This document shows, piece after piece, positions 57,357-64,000 of a stretch of 64,000 bases of DNA. The stretch covers positions 11,422,133 through 11,486,132 of the forward strand of contig OY743187.1 in NCBI GenBank assembly GCA_963555705.1, given 5' to 3'. Within the stretch, counting starts at the first letter, position 1. Each line of letters opens with the position of its first letter. A program made the translations under genes and the position numbers. The notes beneath the pieces were generated by a model. That model saw only the letters and a program-made list of their open reading frames with translations. It had not been told where the DNA came from and made no database searches. The stretch is from Ligustrum vulgare. Taxonomy: Eukaryota > Streptophyta > Magnoliopsida > Lamiales > Oleaceae.

Positions 57357-59463
57357 TTCATTCATTGCCAAACAATCTCTAAGTTTAACTATGTGGTAGA
57401 GTTGTAAAAATACATTCTTTTTCTGTATTTTGAAATTCATCATCAAAATTATTCTTAACGTACGGTACCCAGTACCCTGTTAGAAAACTCGATTATCACA
57501 TACAATTGGACAAATTGAAACAAAAGAAGTGTATGAATTGAAAAATAATGTATTGAACGCATAAAATCTTAAAACCTAGAAATGGAAAATTTTGAAATAA
57601 TTTCTAAACTTTATTAATATTCAAAATCGTTAAAATAGTTACAAAAACAACCAGATTCTGATTTTGTCAAGAATCATGTTACGTTGTCAGATTGGTTTAC
57701 CGATTGACTTAATCACAATACACTAAAAGATATTTGTTACTTAACTCATCACATCATCTTCAAAATCAATCACCATAATTGTGTCAATACAGAAATCGAT
57801 AAATCATTAGGTAAATAAATATGACTAACTAGATTAATTCTTTTGTCAAGTTACGAACAAGATGGTACAAGGCAAGGTACGGCGGAGCGGAGTTTTATAA
57901 GATTATGAATTATAAGTAGTATGGGTCATATGCGTTTTTAACTATAGTGTGCTAATCCAGCATTATTAATCAATTAAATAAATCAACAGCGCGCCACCCG
58001 CCTACTAGACAGGCACGATTCGTGCGTGGTCTTGTATTTATTTAACAAAATTATCTAAACAGATAGGATCAATTATGCATTGATTGCCAGAATACGTTGA
58101 TATAACAAACAGTAAAAATAAAGGAAGAAATTGGATTTTCTAAATTCAGTACAGGATAGAAAAAATTATGATGCATAGTTCGATTCAGAAAAAACTACTA
58201 AAACGACGTTGAGGGCCTGAGGCGATAGAATTCTTTGTCACAAAAATTCGGGTTCAGCATGATAATTTTGGACTCATCTCTTATCAAATATGCATCGTAA
58301 TTCTCGATAATATGATAAAAGAACCTGGATTTTGTTTGAAATTGTTTGACAGATCACAGCCAGATTAGATTAACAAAGTCTTCATCCCATCTTTAGTTGT
58401 GTGCACTTAATAATTATAAATAAATAAACAAAATCCCATATTATCCATTAATTTATAGTTAAAAGATGAAGAAAACATAAAATAGAATTATCAAGCTGGC
58501 ACTGCATTATTAACATCCCATTATTTGACCCCATGTGATGTGCTTTAGATTTTTATTTATTTTTGAAATGCTTTAGATTTGTTTTTAATTTTCAAGAATA
58601 AACAAATATCTCAAGTATCCCTCTAAATCCATCTTGAATAGCACCACCTTGTAATCACAGTAAAGTGTCATCGGATGTTCTAAATGGCGTAAATAATCCA
58701 GTAATTTTGGATGTTCTTGTGTTCAAGATTTAATTAAACAAGAAACAAATGAAAATATACGTCAATAATTAGGGACGATGCTAGTTCTACAATAAATTAA
58801 GGAAATCATATATTTCAAATAAGAGCAATGCCATTTAGCGGTGTTATAACACCCATCTAAGTGTGTCAATAATAGAGACAATTAAATGAGTAATCTTAAG
58901 TTTACCTTTGATTTAATTGAATCTATCGCATAATGTCACAAGACTCACCACTGATACTAGATAGTATTATTCAAGTAATTAAGGCTCTCTTTGTTTAAAA
59001 AAAAAAAAAAAAAATGTGTTTAAAAACATGTTTTTTTATGTTTTCGAGATAAAATATGTGATTTAAAAATTGAAAGAGAAAATGTATGTAATTAAAAAGT
59101 GATTTGGAGAACTGTGTTATTTAAAAATATGTTTGCCAAACATATGCTAGGATATCTTGCATAGGTTCATTTAGTACACTTTACCAATCAAGTCACTAAT
59201 GACCATGTGAAATACAGTTATTGATATTATAAAATGACAAGCCAACAGAACCATGGAATCATAGAATATATCCTACAAACAATAACAAATTGTTCACCAA
59301 CTTAAATAAAATCCACAAGTAAAAACAAAATTTAAGTTAAACCGAACCATCAAAGTTTTAACAGTTTCTGACACTTCGATCTAAATCAAGAAACCCTATG
59401 TAGAACAATAATACAGTGTCTAGTTCAGTAATACAGACATTCTCCCAGCTGATAGTTGAACTG
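57357..59463. other. Intergenic region between LUX and the R3H gene
   Basis: AT-rich sequence with no coding region recognised. It holds the 58985-59143 MITE relative and, near its right end, the 3' flank of the R3H gene. Confidence 0.4.
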
Positions 59464-62400
59464 TCATCTATGGTTCTGGGAATAATCAAAACTTAGGGGC
59501 TGCTGACAGAAGGGAACCTACACCAAACATAAGAGAGTATTTAGCTGTCAAATTTGGAAATATAGACTTTGTGCATAACAGATAAGAACCATGTTTATTT
59601 TGGACATTACTGTCAGAGTATTACCCTCGTGTTAGCGCCTTCTGGTATCAGAATGATAAAATATATTTTGCAATTTATGCAATATGGTGTGATGTAAACA
59701 AGCGTTGCTACCATTGCATCATTTGATATAGGAATGATAAATGAAGATGATGTAATAAATTAACGCCATGACAACCGGAACCCTTGAACCAATATCTGAC
59801 CTAATTGACATTTCCAGAAAAGAATCCTACATAAGTAGTAATGGATAAAGAAGCTAACACCTACCTGACAAAAGCCGTGTCTCAGTTGATCATAAGACTG
59901 TGCATACATCATGGACTGACTTGGCCACTGCACATATAAAGCATCCTGAGATGTCTGATTCAATCCCATGGCACAATATGGGCTCATCAATGGGGTTCGA
60001 TAATTGATGGGATCTTGAGCTACTGGCATCTGATTCAGCTGAGGAAAAACAGAATCACATTGCACAAATGGAGGCTGGAATTTCTGCATATTAAAAGGCG
60101 CTGAGCTGAAATGTTGATTGCTTGGAATGTTTTTAACATATCTGCAAAATTTGAAAACGAGAGTAATTAGACTGTGTGGATAGAGATAGAAAAAATTTTA
60201 CAGAGTTAAAGGGTTGATCGACAAGGGAATTGAGAGTTAGTCACTAAGGGTGTGTTTGATTACCCATATTTTCAATGGAAAATGTCTAATCAAGGATAAT
60301 ATTTTCCTTGTTTCTTGTTTGATTGGCAAATTTTTCATGCCAAATATTTTCTAGGTACAAGCAAATGAAACATATTTTCAACAAACACGCCTCCAATGGT
60401 GGCAGCTGCAGAATCTGCTATTTGGGGTAGCCATTTTTGTTATTACTTTAAATGCATTAGCATTACTATATTTCATCCATACCCACCTAATCATAGCATC
60501 TTTCCCCCCTTAACAGCCATTCCCGTCTAACATTTAAATCTTCCCTATTCAAAACTATGCTTATATATACATACTCTAAAGCATAATAATGAAAAAGGCT
60601 TGACAAATTGAGCAATGTACATTGTAATGATCCAAAACATGAAGTGCCAATCGAGTGAAATTATTATCCTACTATGAAGTCCAGGGGAAATTCTATAATA
60701 TGAGAATAAAGAATGCTGCAATAAGTATTCTATCTAAATTGACAGGGTATAATAGCCCAAGTACAAGTGTATGAAATTTAGAAGAAAGGACAAAAAATTT
60801 GAAAAACTTGACGGTCAGCAATTCAAATGCCTTGGATTTTCAAATAAATTCTAATTACGTAAGAAAACGCCTTGGATTTTTATCTTTTTTTATTTGGAAG
60901 GATAGTTCTGAGGATGTAATTGAGGCAGACATATATTGATCAGAAGAGAGGATGGCCCTGTGTAAGATTGGCTACAGAGGCCATTGGGCAGGATTTAAGG
61001 CAGTTAAAAGTCTCCTAACCAGGCTTCTACCATGGCCATGCATTAGTCACAGTAATGGAAGAATCAATGATGCACCAAGGAGACCAAAGAAAAAGTAAAA
61101 AGTTGGTATGTTATCTTATGCTATAGTTTTATTCGGCTGAACACCTGAACATATAAAAAATGATTAAACAAGAAATAGAACCTTTTCAGGCATTTGTTCA
61201 ATGCTTCAGTCAATATAGTTATTTTGTAACGGGGGACTTCAATTCTACTTCTTTGAGCATCCAGGTTTAAGATAAAGCAATAACTTGAGAAATAAACCAC
61301 ATATTCTTGAACTGATGATTTAGATAGTTCTTGAAGCATAATCTAAACATACCTTTCATAATTGCGATCATAATCAGGGTCAGTAAGATCCTTCTCCCTG
61401 TCCCTAAAAATGGCTACTCTAGAAGAACTACTAATGTCCCTGCTGCTACTGCTCTTGTCCTCATCGACAGCCAAGTTCCTTGAAACTTCAGTCTCAACTA
61501 CATTTAAACTATTCACGTCAGAAGCAAACTGAGCAAAAGCATCTTCTGACCCGGAACTACTTGGACTACTGAAAATACGAGCTCGAGCTCTGTCATACTC
61601 CTCCTTCCTCTCTTCCACAGTTCTAACTGGACTGCGCTTAAGCCCCATTCCATTTATCTCATTTGAGGAAGCCTTAGAATGCCTCGGCTTTATCACAATC
61701 TTTACTTGATCAAGTTTGTCATTTTCTGACTGTTTAGCTGGTACATCCGATAAACAGACAACAGGGAACTTACTTTCTGGTTTCTTTATGACCAAAATAC
61801 GGATTCCCTGGCCATCTACGACATTATCCTGAACCATAGTCTGCAAACCATAGTGATGAGCTACACGGTGTGCAGCAAGACGAAGGTATGAAGTAGGAAA
61901 GTGTGGAAAATTAAATTGCTGTTGATCAGAACTCTGCAAGAACTTTTGTATATCGAGTTCCATTCGCAGTACTGATAAAAATCAAAAAAAAATAAAAATA
62001 GGGAACTCAGTTGCTAGTTATGGAGACAAAGATGCAACAGATCAACAAAAATAAAATTATTAATATAGTACACAATTAAAACAATATCAACACATCCAGC
62101 TCTAACCAGAATGGCCAAATGCTCTAACATGCAAAATCTGCACACAAGCCCCTCAACCCCCAACCGAATAAATAATAAATAAAAGAAATGAATCTTGGCT
62201 CTTAAACTTCTTATTCACCCTTCATATGAAGGGACATACATACATACATACATACATACATACATACATACCAGTACCACTCAATACTCATAACTCAAAG
62301 ACATGAAAAGGATAAATCACGCCAAAATACATTTAATGATTACAATAAACCCCCTTCTTATGTGAGGATTCACATCAAAGTTTCCGATCTTTGAAGTTCA

Positions 62401-64000
62401 ATTGCAATGGAAAAATAAAAATCTGCTAGTTACTAAAGCAATCTCATACCACTACAACTTCAAAACCGAAACGGATTTCCACATTCCATCTTATGTAGAA
62501 ACCACGAAATGAAACCATACGGCAAGAACAGAAAAGATTATGGGACAAGAAGATAAGAAAGCAATAACAAAAAAATTATAAAACAGAGAAAACTGCAACA
62601 CAAAAATAAGGTAATATGTTCATAAGCTTTACCTGATCATTGATTTAGCTCAAATAGCCGTGAGTTTTTTTAAGTCACAAAGCCATAGTTATGTAAATGA
62701 ATTTTGAGAAGTTTATCCCAAGAACAGTCGCAAGTTATTTTGCAAGAAACACTCAATTCCTGACATGATAAATCAGAGAACTTGACAGCTGATACAATTT
62801 CTTAAGTAAATAAGCATTATTCTTCTTTTCCCCTTATTCCAATTATTTGGTACATTGAGACCTCAATATAACTTCATTATTACAAGATGAAGATTTGTGT
62901 TCTCTGCTGAGAGCTTCAATTTGTTTGAAATTTACAAAATCTTAAATTATTGTCAAACAGAGCATTATTATTCTTATTACATTCCCTTTTGTTCACTGCC
63001 TTTGGAATACTAAAAGAAGATACAGAAATTATATTCAGGTTATATATCTATGTCATAAAAGTATAATTTGACTTCACTTCACAATACTGCCAATGACGCA
63101 TTCTTCTCTTCTTTACACCCTTCTTTAATCTTTGTCTCTTTTTAAAACTATTAATATTATTATGTTAAATTTTCCCACTTATGTTCTGATAAACTGTAAA
63201 GCTCCGGAGAAGGTTTGACTCATATATATGCATGCCAGCTTCCATCATTAGCTAACTGCAAGTTGTTTACAAACATGTCTTCACGGACTATAGACACAAA
63301 ACACCTCAAAAGAGATAATGAGACATAGAAACAAACCAGTTGACAAAGGTTGCATGCTCCGTTCTCTGTCGTAATTTCCCCTATTCATAAACTACAACTG
63401 ATTTGCCTTGATCTACAGGAACCATATTTCATAACATGAATATATATCTAGCTCATTCTTGTGTTTTTCACACTCACCACTAATGCAATGCAACTACATA
63501 GTATTAGCAAGCTTCTTGTGTCTTTCTACACAATCAATGCAAAGGATTACCTCAATTATGATATAATGAAATAGTAGGCACCAAAAATTTCCTCCGTTTT
63601 TCACTTCCGAACAAATAAACAACTAGAAACCTTCAGTTCCCACAATTGAGTCCAACCAGATCTAACTCAATTTTCCCAAAATTACCAAATCCTAACTCGA
63701 CCAGTTACACATTACACCCAAATCACGAATCCAAATTACATAATAAAAAAATAAAATAAAATTACGTTCCAAAATCTATGAAATTATCAGATTAATCTAA
63801 ATTATAAACTGGAAAAGCAAAAAGCGGGAAAAGAACAAACTGGTTAAACGATGACGAGGATTTTGAAGCGCCTCAACTAGGAAAGGATCAACCATTGTCA
63901 TATACGCTGGCAGGTCCTTCTGCTCCTCGTTGACAGTAGCTTCAATTGCCACTTGTGGTAGGTGGAGTGAAGTCAAATCCTTATTTTGGGATAATTGAAA
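59464..64000 (-). CDS. R3H-SUZ domain protein, N-terminus cut by the window edge
   Basis: Minus-strand exons: 64000(partial)-63841, 61971-61353, 60141-59865, 59517-59464. GT-AG borders and phases agree, giving 369 residues to the edge. The R3H domain begins 'VDPFLVEALQNPRHRLTILR' (across the first intron) and carries the defining Arg-x3-His as 'LRLAAHRVAHHYGL'. The SUZ domain follows ('KIVIKPRHSKAS' ... 'VRTVEERKEEYDRARARIFS'). The C-terminus is Gln/Pro-rich and ends 'FCQQPLSFDYSQNH'. R3H and SUZ domains bind single-stranded nucleic acid or RNA, so a role in mRNA control is likely but unproven in plants. An ATG lies at 63899-63901, but the frame stays open to the edge, so the true start may lie beyond it. 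The intron at 61972-63840 is unusually long (1.87 kb). Confidence 0.9.
60249..60391. mobile_element. MITE in intron of the R3H gene
   Basis: A 143-bp element with ends GGTGTGTTTG and CAAACACGCC (one mismatch) and an inner 'aatattttcc' inverted repeat. No target duplication was resolved. Confidence 0.6.
62234..62270. repeat. (ACAT)n microsatellite in the R3H intron
   Basis: About nine ACAT units lie inside the long first visible intron. Confidence 0.95.

Overview
The window is nuclear DNA of a flowering plant, most likely a eudicot (the order cannot be fixed from this sequence). It is AT-rich, has GT-AG introns, many plant-type transposable elements and four recognisable single-copy-type plant genes. 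There is no rRNA, tRNA, CRISPR or operon structure.

Left two thirds (about 1-31.4 kb and 41-52.7 kb): mostly nested transposable elements, many with boundaries fixed by target-site duplications (TSDs). A minus-strand LINE fragment is split by a 9.4-kb large-LTR chromovirus derivative (2620-12037, TSD AATTA) and holds a tRNA-derived SINE. Next come an LTR-like block, a truncated Ty3/gypsy element and two hAT-type elements (18412-19972, TSD GTGTCATG; 21056-25928, TSD GGTGGTAT). The second hAT element carries a complete non-autonomous gypsy element (22295-25865). After these lie one copy of an unclassified GC-headed 'gtgacc' repeat and a solo LTR with two minisatellites (29462-31432, TSD CATAT). 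At 41-49 kb a second copy of the unclassified repeat is split by a 1.5-kb solo LTR (TSD CAATT), and a 5'-truncated gypsy element follows. At 49.9-52.7 kb, broken pieces of three unrelated host genes (tRNA-dihydrouridine synthase, PEX19, NAD-isocitrate dehydrogenase) lie in the same orientation and end at a Helitron-like CTAG|T terminus, about 0.5 kb upstream of LUX.

Gene islands: (1) 32.5-36.1 kb, plus strand, SCAB1-like actin-binding protein (12 coding exons, 492 aa). (2) 37.2-39.8 kb, plus strand, B1-type mitotic cyclin (8 exons, 461 aa) with AACGG mitosis-specific cores upstream. (3) 53.2-54.1 kb, plus strand, intronless LUX/PCL1-type GARP clock factor (300 aa). (4) 59.5-64.0 kb, minus strand, R3H-SUZ RNA-binding-type protein, cut by the right edge. 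These genes act in unrelated processes (guard-cell actin, cell cycle, circadian clock, RNA binding), so no shared pathway is implied. MITEs with 8- or 9-bp TSDs or clear terminal inverted repeats lie in their introns and intergenic spaces.

The observations most worth following are the three-gene chimeric fragment cluster, the arrays of short palindromes in several LTRs (two of them spaced at multiples of a DNA helical turn), and the unclassified paired repeat. Exon maps were made by eye from splice signals, reading frame and remembered family similarity; no search was run.
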